64,000 nt of DNA from Cryoendolithus antarcticus (Eukaryota > Ascomycota > Dothideomycetes > Cladosporiales > Cladosporiaceae), in NCBI GenBank assembly GCA_002077065.1, contig NAJO01000028.1, positions 558,001-622,000 of the forward strand. Direction: 5' to 3'. The notes beneath the pieces were generated by a model that was not told the DNA's origin, did not search any database, and was given only the letters and a program-made list of their open reading frames with translations. Numbering within the stretch: the first letter of the stretch is position 1; each line of letters begins with the position of its first letter. Below are positions 54,880 to 64,000 of the stretch, one piece after another. Position numbers and translations under genes: made by a program.

Positions 54880-55818
54880 ATGTCTCTCACCAACTGCCGC
54901 TTCTACGAAGAAAAGTACCCCGAAATCGACTCCTTCGTAATGGTAAACGTCAAACAAATCGCCGAAATGGGCGCCTACGTCAAACTCCTCGAATACGACA
55001 ACATAGACGGCATGATCCTGCTCTCCGAGCTCTCCCGGCGCCGTATCCGCTCAATCCAGAAACTCATCCGCGTTGGGCGGAATGAAGTCGTCGTCGTGCT
55101 GCGTGTGGATAAAGAGAAAGGCTACATAGATCTGAGCAAGCGACGAGTCAGCCCGGAGGATATCATCAAGTGCGAAGAGCGGTATAACAAGAGCAAGATG
55201 GTGCATTCCATCATGCGGCACGTGGCTGAGAAGACGAGCACGCCGATTGAGGAGTTGTATGCGGATATTGGCTGGCCGTTGAATAAGAAGTATGGGCATG
55301 CGGTGGATGCTTTTAAGCTTAGTATTACGAACCAGGAGGTGTGGAATGAGGCTGTGTTCAAGAGCGATGTCATCAAGGAGGAGCTGCAGAGTTATATTGG
55401 GAAGAGGTTGACGCCGCAGCCGACGAAGGTCAGGGCTGATGTTGAGGTTACGTGTTTTGGGTACGAGGGCATTGATGCTGTCAAGACTGCGTTGAGGACT
55501 GCGGAGGCGAAAAATACGGCTGAGACGCAGGTCAAGGTCAAGCTGGTCTCCCCACCTCTATACGTCCTGACGAGTCAGACGCTGGATAAGAACATTGGGA
55601 TCCAGGTGCTGGAGGAGGCTATCAAGGAGATTGATGTGAGTATTCGGGGGGCGGGGGGAATGTGCTCGGTCAAGATGGCGCCCAAGGCTGTGACGGAGAA
55701 TGATGATGCGGAGTTGCAAGCGCTGATGGACAAGAGAGCGAAGGAGAACGAGGAGGTCAGTGGAGATGAGGATGAGAGTGAGAGTGATGAGGGTGTTGTG
55801 GCGGCTGCAGAGGCATGA
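54880..55818 (+). CDS. SUI2: Translation initiation factor eIF2 alpha subunit
   Basis: Single exon of 312 aa. The N-terminal S1-type OB fold (residues about 13-90) carries the regulatory Ser52 in ELSRRRIRS (Ser51 by mature numbering), the target of Gcn2. A helical domain and an alpha-beta domain (about 185-275) follow, with VTCFGYEGIDAVKTALR and GAGGMCSVKM. The acidic tail DEDESESDEG is a typical CK2-target end. Length equals the family norm (about 300). Part of the ternary complex that brings initiator tRNA to the ribosome. Confidence 0.97.
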   Translation: MSLTNCRFYEEKYPEIDSFVMVNVKQIAEMGAYVKLLEYDNIDGMILLSELSRRRIRSIQKLIRVGRNEVVVVLRVDKEKGYIDLSKRRVSPEDIIKCEERYNKSKMVHSIMRHVAEKTSTPIEELYADIGWPLNKKYGHAVDAFKLSITNQEVWNEAVFKSDVIKEELQSYIGKRLTPQPTKVRADVEVTCFGYEGIDAVKTALRTAEAKNTAETQVKVKLVSPPLYVLTSQTLDKNIGIQVLEEAIKEIDVSIRGAGGMCSVKMAPKAVTENDDAELQALMDKRAKENEEVSGDEDESESDEGVVAAAEA

Positions 55819-56122
55819 ATGAGTTGATTTGAGATGGAGAAGTATGTTGCAAAGGACTTCACGCACGAGCGAGCCTGTTCAGGTACCAGGTATGAACCCG
55901 ATGTGGGCATGTGAGATGATTACAGGACAAGAGGCATCTGATCGGATGGCATCCATGCCTGAGACTGTTCTGCTGGACGAGGCGTGACATAAGCGCGGTG
56001 GGCGCGAGGCGAGCACTTCGCATCAACGCACCCTGCCCGCAGCTAGATCGTCCACTATCGTATATACAGCGCGCGGCAGTATAGAACACAGAGAAGTTCT
56101 TCATCGATATCGATCATGCTCG

Positions 56123-57028
56123 TCACTTCCCTCTTCCCCTCCCTCTCCCTCGGCCTCCACCTCGTGCCCCTCTGCCTCTCCCTCGCCCTCTCTGCCCAGT
56201 CCTCGGCGCAGGCGTACTCTCCGCACTAGCCTCCTCGCCCTCACTACTCTCCTCCTCTTCCTCGGCATTCGTACTCCCCTCCACTTCCTCTTCATCCTCT
56301 GCAGCCTCACTACTAGCCTGCCTCTTGCTCCTCCGTGTCGTTCCTGGAGCCGCAGACGCCGCAGCTCCTCTCCCTCGTCCTCTCGGTCGCCCTCTACCTC
56401 GTCCCGACACAGTCTTCGCAGGCGTCGCGGCAGGCTCACTAGCCTCGACACTGAAACTCGGTATGAACGGGACAGGCGCCCTCTCCATGAAGTTCAACTC
56501 TGGCAAGATTGCAGGACTTTCGCTTTCCTCCCTCGAAGCCTTGGCGTCAGGTAATCGGCGCTTCCACATCGCCTCCCCATAGTCATCGTCCGGCAGCACA
56601 AACGTCTCGTTGTGTATCTTATTCTCCGCCAGCGAATACACATCCGCCTCCGCTTCACTCTCACTTCCCTCCTCCCCCGTCGCATCCACATCGCTCAACT
56701 GTCTCGCATCCTCCCGTTCATCCAACGCAGCGAGATCATACAGCCCTCCCAACTTCTCCCAGATCCCTGTGGGCTTTGTATGCGCGGCGCGAGGGTGAAT
56801 GTAGCCGTTATCGAGAAGATGTTTCCGCAGCTGAAGCATGCGGAAGTGTTTGTGCAGGCCGGTGGGTTTATACTTGATTAGGGCCCTGAAGAGGCCGATT
56901 TCTTCGGTGTCGGTCCAGGGGTCTGAGAGGGGATCTGGTGGGGGGCCTTTGCTCGGGGTTTGAGAAGGGGGGCTGCTTTGGGCGGGGGTGGGAGACGGGG
57001 AGAGGCGCTGCTTCTTGCGGGGAGGCAT
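56123..57028 (-). CDS. EAF7: NuA4 histone acetyltransferase subunit Eaf7
   Basis: Single exon of 301 aa. The start MPPRKKQRLSPS at 57028 is chosen because upstream Met codons precede non-conserved sequence. The Eaf7/MRGBP (CT20) domain lies at about 38-110: WTDTEEIGLFRALIKYKPTG, then GLHKHFRMLQLRKHL and GIWEKLGGLYDL. The rest is low-complexity, acidic, then Arg/Gly-rich, ending in RG/GR repeats (about 270-301) that may bind RNA or be methylated. The long RG tail is an elaboration beyond yeast Eaf7. Works with Eaf3 and Eaf5 in the NuA4 module. Confidence 0.9.
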   Translation of the reverse strand: MPPRKKQRLSPSPTPAQSSPPSQTPSKGPPPDPLSDPWTDTEEIGLFRALIKYKPTGLHKHFRMLQLRKHLLDNGYIHPRAAHTKPTGIWEKLGGLYDLAALDEREDARQLSDVDATGEEGSESEAEADVYSLAENKIHNETFVLPDDDYGEAMWKRRLPDAKASREESESPAILPELNFMERAPVPFIPSFSVEASEPAATPAKTVSGRGRGRPRGRGRGAAASAAPGTTRRSKRQASSEAAEDEEEVEGSTNAEEEEESSEGEEASAESTPAPRTGQRGRGRGRGARGGGRGRGRGRGK

Positions 57029-57317
57029 TGTGGGATTGTAGGTCCGGGAGAGATGGCGTGGTGTTAAGACAGATTGGAAGATGGCGCAGAAGGTACTTGG
57101 TGACATGTGACAGCCGCGTCGCATGGCACTTTCACGTGGCAATGTCAGCTTGGACCTTCTTCCAACTTTCGCATGTCCTGGTCCCGAGGAACAGTCTCTG
57201 CCGTCCTGCCATGTCCTGAGTCTCTGCGAAGACTATATCGCAGCCCTGGAGCATCCCTAAGCATCGCGTTGCTGTATCCCTGGTCTGCATACTGGCAGCG
57301 AAGCCTGCATCGGCAAC

Positions 57318-59290
57318 ATGGTTCGCTGGGCGAAGTATGCGCATGAGATCCAATGCTACACTTCCGACCACTGACAAGAAGTCAGACTCTTTGGCTGGAA
57401 CGACCGAGATCGTCAACACTTCCGCGACGAGATCCAAGCCTTGCTGCCCTCCCACAACGAGGACCGCGCCGTCTCCGCAGTCCCTTCGAGAGATGTCACC
57501 TTGATCGCACTTCGTCTCAAGTATCAACTGGAAGTGGTGGTACCCTGCGAGCTGCCCGAAGAGCGCGTGACCGCAGCGCATAGCAATGTCATCACGGATG
57601 AGGTGGTCAAGACGGCTCTCGCTGCTGGCAAGCTGGGCGACAAGGACCACAGTGCCTGCGTGGTATACTGCCTTCTCATCGTCAAGAGCTGGTTCAAGAA
57701 ACAGGCTAAGCTCGAGTTGTGGGATGCGGATCTTCATGAGGTGCGCGCTGAGGCGTGCGAGGTGATTGCTAAGCGTATCATCGAGGATGAAGAGGACTTG
57801 AACACGCTTATGGTGGAAATGCTGCTCACGCGGTACAGCATCATTGTCGATGGCGAGGACACTAAACCTGCCAATGCTGTCGAGAAGGCTGTCGATCTGC
57901 ATGCTGTGCGCGTCATTGGCAGTTCTGGCTACCAGAAATGCGTAGCGTTCCTCTGGCGTGGCTGGCTAGTACAAGACGACGACGATCCTAGTCGGTTCGT
58001 CGACTACAAGGGCAAGACCAACACGGACTACTGGTCGCACGTCGATCCTGACCGCATGCGCGTACCTCAATACCAGAACGTTGTGCAAATCGCCGTCAGC
58101 ATCATCTTCCTAGGTCTGTACACCGGTGTTATCAATACCGTTAACAGCACCGGTGACCTGGACATCGTCGAAGTCATCCTCTACATCTTCACGCTCAGCT
58201 TTGTATGCGACGAAGCGGTCAAGCTCTGGAAAGTAGGTAGGTACTATATTGGCTTCTGGAACGTCTTCAACAGCACACTCTACGGTCTTTTGAGTATCAG
58301 CTTCATCACGCGAATGATCGCTCTTACATACCCGCTCGACACGGAGCTACGCCATCAATACAATGAGCTCAGCTACAATTTCCTCGCTTTCTCTGCGCCG
58401 ATGTTCTGGATCCGCATCTTGCTGTACTTGGACAGCTTCCGCTTCTTCGGCGCCATGCTCGTCGTGTTTAAGGTACGTTGACCGCATCCCCCAAACCCAA
58501 CCGCACACTCACTAACACCACGCAGGTCATGATGAAAGAATCCCTCATATTCTTCGCCCTCCTGATCTTCGTCCTGATCGGCTTCCTGCAAGCGTTCATC
58601 GGCATGGACCAAGTCGACCAAGACCTCTCCTCGACGGGTTTTATCGTGACCCAAATGATCAACGCTATCATGGGCTCCCCCGAATTCGACGGCTGGGACC
58701 GCTTCGCGCCGCCCTTCGGCCTGATCCTCTACTACATCTACAACTTCATCATCATAGTCATCTTACTGAACGTGCTTATTGCGCTGTATAACTCAGCATA
58801 CGAGGACGTGACAGACAACGCTATTGATGAGTACCTCGCGCTGTTCAGCCAGAAGACGCTGCAATTCGTCCGTGCGCCGGATGAAAACGTCTTCATCGCG
58901 CCCTTCAATCTTATCGAAATCGTCTGCCTCTCCCTGCCATTCGAATGGTGGATGAGCAAAAAGCAATACGAAAAGCTGAATGATCTTGTTATGGGCACGA
59001 TCTACTCACCACTCCTGCTCGTCACTGCATTCTTCGAGACAAGAACTGCCAGAAGAGTGCGCTTCAATAGGAAGAGGCATGAGGCTGATGATGATGAGAT
59101 TGAGGAGTGGGAGCAGATGGCTGGCGAGCTGGATGTGGAGGGCAGTGGGTGGGGAAAGAGGGTGCAGGAGACGGCGCCGAATGTTGTTACGGATGCGGCG
59201 TTGGTTGAGTTGAAGAGTTTGAGAGAGGAGTTGAAGGAGGTGAGGGAGATGCTTAAGGCGTTGAAGGAGGGGGCCGCAGGGGGAGACTGA
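57318..59290 (+). CDS. YVC1: Vacuolar TRP cation channel Yvc1
   Basis: Three exons (57318-57334, 57386-58472, 58526-59290) with 51- and 53-nt introns give 622 aa. Exon 1 encodes only MVRWA plus two bases. A cytosolic N-terminal half of helices is followed by six membrane segments (from QIAVSIIFLGLYTGVI) and a pore loop TQMINAIMGSPEFDGWDRFA before the final segment IIIVILLNVLIALYNSAYED. The C-terminus is acidic with a coiled coil (ELKSLREELKEVREMLKALK). Yvc1/TrpY1 releases vacuolar calcium on stretch or osmotic shock. The divergent Eaf7 start lies 290 bp away. Confidence 0.92.
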
Positions 59291-59602
59291 CACTGGTGAA
59301 GGTCGGTCGGGGAAGGGATGACATTGTATGAGATACCTTCGGACAACCTGTGTATATGTATGTAGCATCAGAGACTGTACAGAGTCCTTCACTACGCTGC
59401 CTATTCACTGGTCGGCAGGTGAAATTGCTGTTGCTTCGGTGATGTTTATCGCGCACACATGGACGTCACAACAAAACGCGGCCGTGCGCCACAAGCCCTC
59501 GAACTCTCTCCCCGTGCGCGAACACCACACGACATTAGGTACCTACACATACTGACAATAGTACCTTCATTTCCTCCGCCCATAGGGCTCACATACCCTA
59601 CG

Positions 59603-62600
59603 ATGCCAGGCACCACGTCCAGCATGGACGAGAAAGCCTCGCAACTCCTCGCTGCCCTCAAACGACCAGCGCTGAAGTCGGATACCAAGCTGAACCTCCT
59701 AAACTCTCTCAAGGCGGATATCAAGCACTGCAATGTCCCCGACTCAGCGACTGCACCGGTGTTCGAGTGCGTGAAGCAAGCGATCGCGCAACAAGCCTCT
59801 TCGCAACTGTCACAGAGCGCGTTCTCGACCTTAGCGCATCTGATCAAACGGCTACGGATCCAGGACCCAGAGGCCAAGGCTGTGGCAGCCCACGCGCCTG
59901 CACTCTACCCAGTGCTACGGGAGAAGCTGGGAGACGCGCGGGAAGGCAACCGCGCGAGCGCTAGTCAGGCGTTCAGTGAGCTGTGGCCTATACTAACCGC
60001 AGAAGTGGAGCGTATCATTCGGGAAGAGGTCATTGGCGGCACGAACGCGAGGGCAAAGGAAGCGGGTATGGGATGGGTCGTGCGAATGCACAGGGACGAC
60101 AACATGCCTTTCAAGAGCTTTGTAGCGCCTATCGTCGCGTGCCTCGAGGACAGCGATGGGCAGGTGCGGGAGGCGGGGAAGAACGCGTTAGTCGAGCTCT
60201 TCTCCAGCGCGCCGGAGGGTGCAAAGGCGGATCTGAGGAAGCAGTTGAAGATGCATGCTGTGCGGCAAGGGATCCAGACTGCGGTGTTGTCACAGCTTGG
60301 CGGGGAGAAAGGCATGGACAACGACCTCGCAGCTTCAACCAGGAGTCTGCCTGCGCTGGAGCATGTCACAAAATTTGCGGACGTGCTAAACAGTGAGGAG
60401 GCGATCCCGCCGCCCCAAGAGAGCGTCCAGCTGGATCCGATATATGTACACTCGGAGCGGGAGCTGAGTGATACGTTCCGGGATATGCTGCCGCATTTCG
60501 AGGGCAAGGAGACGGAGCAGAATTGGATGCCGAGAGATAAGGCAGTGTTGAAGATCCGGAGACTCCTTAAGGGTAATGCGCCGAATGAGTACCATCTCGC
60601 GTTCATGGCCGGAATCAAGAGTAGCATAGAAGGCATCTTGAAAGTGGCCAATTCTTTGCGAACGACCATGTCGACGAATGGGTGTCAGCTGGTGAATGAG
60701 TTGACGCGGATTCTTGGGCCTGCTCTGGATCCTCATACTGAGATTTTGCTGCAGAGCTTTGTCAAGATGAGCTCGGCGACTAAGCACATTGCTTCCGAGA
60801 ACGGCAAGCATACTGCAGATGCGATCTTCCAGCATTGCTCGTACAATCGGACACTGATGCAGCACATCTGGGCTGCGGCACAGGATAAGAATGCCTCGAC
60901 GAGGCAGTGCGCGCCGATATGGCTCAAGACGATCCTGAAGCGGCAGACGGGGTATAAGTCGCATTTCGAGTCGTCGGGTGGACTTGATCTGGCTGAGAAG
61001 AGTATACGAAAAGGGCTGGACGATGCTAACCCGAAGGTTAAGGAGGCTATGAGGGCTACTTACTGGACTTTCGCGAAGGGCTGGCCGGAGAAGGCGGAGG
61101 CCATTGCTGGAAAGTTGGACGCGAAGTCCAGGGCGCTGCTTGAGAAAGATTCGAACAATCCGAATGCATCTCTGCAGGTGTCGCATAGCAGCTCGACGAC
61201 GTCACGGCCAGCTGCAGTGACTAGCCGATCAACACTCAAGGAGTTGATGGCTGAGCAAAGACGAGCGAAGAGCGCAGCTCAGGACCTGCCCGAGCGCCCG
61301 GGATCAGCCATGGCTGCTCTCTCGCCTGCGAAGCCGCGACCCGAGTTGAGTAGTGCTCAACGCGGTCCCTCACGACTACGACAAGAGAGCCACAGAGTCG
61401 CTTCAACGGCTTCCACAGCCTCTACGGTAGCTTCCACGACATCCACCACGCGACCGGGTAATTCCCTCATGTCTGGACTCGTGCGCAGACCGCGGAGACC
61501 CGAGATCCAGCGACCGCAAACTGCGGATCCTTATGCATCGAGGCAGCTGATGCGGCCGGAGACACCCTCTAACGGCACTCCCGGAACCAGTATGCCGAAG
61601 GGCACAGCGCAATCGAAGTCATCCATACCGTCCAACAGCGCGAGTAGGAATCGTGCGAAGACTGCTGGGACGGTGCCACCGAGGAGTCGAGAGGGAAGTC
61701 CGAACTTGAAGCGCAGTCCTGTACATGCATCGAGAGCAGCGCCGGACTCAAGACCGAGCAGCAAGGACAGTAGTGCGCCACGGACCGAGGACTTAGACGA
61801 TCTGACAATGGTCATGCCCACGGGTCGAAATGGTGTGGGCAAGCGTACTGCAGCACTCATGGGCGCACAGCGACCGGCACTGGATAAGACCATGTCGGTC
61901 GATAGTGGCCTACCTGCGATGGTAGAAGAAGACGGGGGCTTCACGATGGTCCTACCGAATCTCACCCAGTCGATGCGAGCTAGACCACCTCTGTCGACTA
62001 GAAGTCCACTGAGGAACCAATTCGAGCAGGCGCACGGTCTCGCGGATCGAGCGAGTCTGTCAGCAAGTCACTCCCAGCAACGAAGCGATCCTTTCATCGA
62101 AGTTGCGCACAACGGCTCGTTGACACATCGACGAGGCAGCCCGGTAAACTCCGTCTCGCCGCATCCCGCACCGGTGCAGGTTTACGAAGACCCCGAGGCT
62201 TCGCTCGAGCGAGAGACGGCACCGGGCGCCGAGCGACAAGTCCTCAGTGAGCTGCCTGTGAATGAGAATATACAGCTTCACAGTCCAGCACACTCCGCTG
62301 GCTCCAGCACAAGCCCAGCAGGCAGTCCTCGGCACATCTCCGAGTCCCGGTCCCCGCTCCTAGCAGTAGCAACACCCCAAGACCGCGCAGAAGTCCAGCG
62401 AAACCGCCGGATGCTGGCATCCGGCATCGAAAAGCTGCGGACCCGCACACTGGACGCCCACGGCCTGCGCAAAGTGCAAGACCTAGCCCGCTCGCCACAG
62501 CCAGACCTCTGGGACTCCGGCGCACGCTTCGACGAGCTCATGACAGCACTGCTGGACTTCCTCTCAGCCCTAGACTTAGACCCGAAACTCACCTCCCTGC

Positions 62601-63193
62601 ACCCAACAAAGCTCACAGGTCTGATACAGCAATCCCTGTCCCTCCTCCGAACCCTCCTCTCCACCCACCGAAAGTACGCCACGCAATGGTACGCGCCCTC
62701 GCTCACAGCCGTGCTCAGCCTCCGAGGGAACCTGGACCAGTCCTCCTCGCACATCCTCGCAGACCTCGAACGCACAGTCTCCGAGCTCGTCAGACTCACG
62801 CCCTCCCCCGAGCCCAGCTTGAACGCCATCATCGCCCTCCTCCCCCTCTCCTCCACCGCCTCGCCGCGAGCCACCGTCCTCGCGCTCTCCACCCTGCGCT
62901 CCCTCCTAACGCTCCCACGGCCCAAACCCCTCACTCTCGAGCCCTCACTCCGAACGCGGCTAGCAGGCACAGCAGCGCAACATATCGGCGACGCGGACGC
63001 GGAGGTTCGCAAAGCGGGCGTGGAGCTGGCTTGTGAGGTGTTCGTTAGGCTGTATAAGGGTGGTGGGAAGGAGGGGGGAGAGGTCGTGGGGAAGGAGGGG
63101 TTTTGGGGCGAGTTCAGGGGCGTGGATGAGGGGCGGATGGGGCTGTTGAGTTATTATATTGCGAGACGGGAGGGCGCTGTAGGGGTTGCGTAG
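59603..63193 (+). CDS. STU1: Microtubule-stabilising CLASP-family protein Stu1
   Basis: Single exon, 1196 aa from MPGTTSSMDEKAS; an in-frame Met at 59459 would give 1244 aa but precedes non-conserved sequence. HEAT/TOG-type repeats occupy about 1-220 and 250-520 (CLASP_N type, with AKEAGMGWVVRMHRDDNMPF). A long Ser/Pro/Arg-rich basic linker (about 530-870), likely microtubule-binding, contains ATASTASTV-type repeats. Further helices (about 930-1190) fit the kinetochore-binding end. Stu1 is needed for spindle formation and kinetochore capture. No introns were seen. Confidence 0.92.
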   Translation: MPGTTSSMDEKASQLLAALKRPALKSDTKLNLLNSLKADIKHCNVPDSATAPVFECVKQAIAQQASSQLSQSAFSTLAHLIKRLRIQDPEAKAVAAHAPALYPVLREKLGDAREGNRASASQAFSELWPILTAEVERIIREEVIGGTNARAKEAGMGWVVRMHRDDNMPFKSFVAPIVACLEDSDGQVREAGKNALVELFSSAPEGAKADLRKQLKMHAVRQGIQTAVLSQLGGEKGMDNDLAASTRSLPALEHVTKFADVLNSEEAIPPPQESVQLDPIYVHSERELSDTFRDMLPHFEGKETEQNWMPRDKAVLKIRRLLKGNAPNEYHLAFMAGIKSSIEGILKVANSLRTTMSTNGCQLVNELTRILGPALDPHTEILLQSFVKMSSATKHIASENGKHTADAIFQHCSYNRTLMQHIWAAAQDKNASTRQCAPIWLKTILKRQTGYKSHFESSGGLDLAEKSIRKGLDDANPKVKEAMRATYWTFAKGWPEKAEAIAGKLDAKSRALLEKDSNNPNASLQVSHSSSTTSRPAAVTSRSTLKELMAEQRRAKSAAQDLPERPGSAMAALSPAKPRPELSSAQRGPSRLRQESHRVASTASTASTVASTTSTTRPGNSLMSGLVRRPRRPEIQRPQTADPYASRQLMRPETPSNGTPGTSMPKGTAQSKSSIPSNSASRNRAKTAGTVPPRSREGSPNLKRSPVHASRAAPDSRPSSKDSSAPRTEDLDDLTMVMPTGRNGVGKRTAALMGAQRPALDKTMSVDSGLPAMVEEDGGFTMVLPNLTQSMRARPPLSTRSPLRNQFEQAHGLADRASLSASHSQQRSDPFIEVAHNGSLTHRRGSPVNSVSPHPAPVQVYEDPEASLERETAPGAERQVLSELPVNENIQLHSPAHSAGSSTSPAGSPRHISESRSPLLAVATPQDRAEVQRNRRMLASGIEKLRTRTLDAHGLRKVQDLARSPQPDLWDSGARFDELMTALLDFLSALDLDPKLTSLHPTKLTGLIQQSLSLLRTLLSTHRKYATQWYAPSLTAVLSLRGNLDQSSSHILADLERTVSELVRLTPSPEPSLNAIIALLPLSSTASPRATVLALSTLRSLLTLPRPKPLTLEPSLRTRLAGTAAQHIGDADAEVRKAGVELACEVFVRLYKGGGKEGGEVVGKEGFWGEFRGVDEGRMGLLSYYIARREGAVGVA

Positions 63194-63697
63194 GGCGAGG
63201 AGATGGAAGGGAGTTAACAGTTGGATGGAAGCAGGTAGAGGGTGAGCCTCGCGGCAAGGATTGGGCGTTCACGATTGGCGTTCGGAGCTGGACTTTGTAC
63301 GATGAGGTTCGGAAAAGCGTAGTACGCTTAGGCAGCAATGCGGTCTTCGTAGTCCGGAATGACAGTCATGAGACAAATCGCATGTCTGTCACTTGCCTGA
63401 CACTTCCGTACGTCTAAACGATTGTGATCAGCCACACGAATGACAGAAAGAAGCGGACGACTCGCGCATTCGACAACGCTAGTACAGACTGCGCTGCGTC
63501 GACGGATCCATGAGGATGCTGCCTACGAGAGATGCTGGAGGAGACGACAGCCTGGGTAAATGCATACACTTCCGGCGCGGCAAAACGCCAGCATCGTCGT
63601 TCACGGCGGATTGCTGAGCGGTCCGCTTGATGTTGTCACTCGCGTGCCAATGACTATAAGCTTGTTTGAACATTGCATGCGTCTTCTTACGTTCTGA
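63194..63697. other. Convergent 3' flank between STU1 and the last gene
   Basis: No gene recognised. Confidence 0.4.
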
Positions 63698-63997
63698 CTA
63701 CAGAGCATAAGACTTCACAGCAGGCTCAGCACTCAATCTCGGCGCACCGGCTCCGAGTCTATTCACACTGTCAGCTGCCACCCATAGACATAGCACGATG
63801 AAGAATACTCACATAATTCCATCAACCAGCGAATTAATGTCGCCCTCCAGCTGATTCGTAATACTAACCTGCATCCCCTTTGCCTCAACTCTAAAGCACG
63901 CCGTAAGCGCTGAAGGTAGCGTGCGTGTGAGACTCGCAGTGCCGCCATGGTTGAGGGCATCTAGGGCGAAAGCGAAGGCCGCGGCGTCGATGGTCAT
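63698..63997 (-). CDS. Short unknown protein at the right edge
   Basis: Two exons (63997-63813 and 63767-63698) joined by a 45-nt GTGAGT...GACAG intron encode 84 aa from MTIDAAAFAFALDAL to PAVKSYAL. Splicing gives DINSLVDGIIVNRLGAGAP; without it the frame stops at once. The ATG is three bases from the window edge, so it may be internal to a longer gene. I do not recognise the family; there is no signal peptide or obvious metal motif. Confidence 0.55.
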
Positions 63998-64000
63998 GAA

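Noticed and set aside
54744..55085. Upstream ATG frame overlapping the eIF2-alpha start, as a possible regulatory uORF
   Set aside because: A TATAAAT element lies between this ATG and the gene, so transcription most likely starts after it.

Overview
This window is nuclear DNA of a filamentous ascomycete (Pezizomycotina). A Dothideomycete is plausible, but that rank is a guess. The evidence is dense, intron-containing eukaryotic genes with mostly 45-70 nt GT-AG introns and CTGAC/CTAAC-like branch points, GC-rich third codon positions, Zn2Cys6 regulators, a RID-type cytosine methyltransferase, a DFG5/DCW1-type wall mannosidase and typical fungal orthologues (GPH1, ADE4, SUI2, YVC1, STU1, MRS6, EAF7, SGF11). 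No tRNA, rRNA, transposon, CRISPR array or bacterial operon was recognised. Exon boundaries were read by eye from splice motifs, reading phase and family fit.

Layout. 1-10.9 kb: a Gin4/Hsl1-type kinase running off the left edge (-), a Swi5/Ace2-like C2H2 factor (-), a 4.2-kb gene-poor stretch, and a small membrane protein (-). 11.5-20 kb: glycogen phosphorylase (-) divergent from an SH3 protein (+), an MFS transporter (+) and a BAR protein (-). 20.2-29.3 kb: a Zn2Cys6 factor (-) whose unusually long intron carries a 16-bp degenerate repeat, a small repeated-motif protein (+), a second Zn2Cys6 factor (+) and a short-chain dehydrogenase (+). 29.8-33.4 kb: synaptobrevin (+), a Nudix ADP-ribose pyrophosphatase (+) with two alternative 60-nt exons, and a hotdog thioesterase-like protein (-). 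34.2-42.6 kb: Sgf11, an Flc/Pkd2-type TRP protein and Ade4 (all -). 43.8-48 kb: the RID-like methyltransferase (+), a decayed repeat-bearing frame and an unknown protein (-). 48.6-64 kb: GH76 mannosidase, Rab escort protein and histidine acid phosphatase (all -), eIF2-alpha (+), Eaf7 (-), Yvc1 (+), Stu1/CLASP (+), and an unknown short gene (-) at the right edge.

Most neighbours are unrelated housekeeping genes and no convincing biosynthetic cluster is present. The Zn2Cys6 factor and dehydrogenase at 26-29.3 kb are the only pair that might be functionally linked. The most striking signal is in the Nudix gene. Two adjacent 60-nt, phase-0 exons encode alternative versions of the same 20-residue segment after the Nudix box. 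They are separated by only 32 nt, which looks too short to be spliced out, so a mutually exclusive exon switch is predicted.
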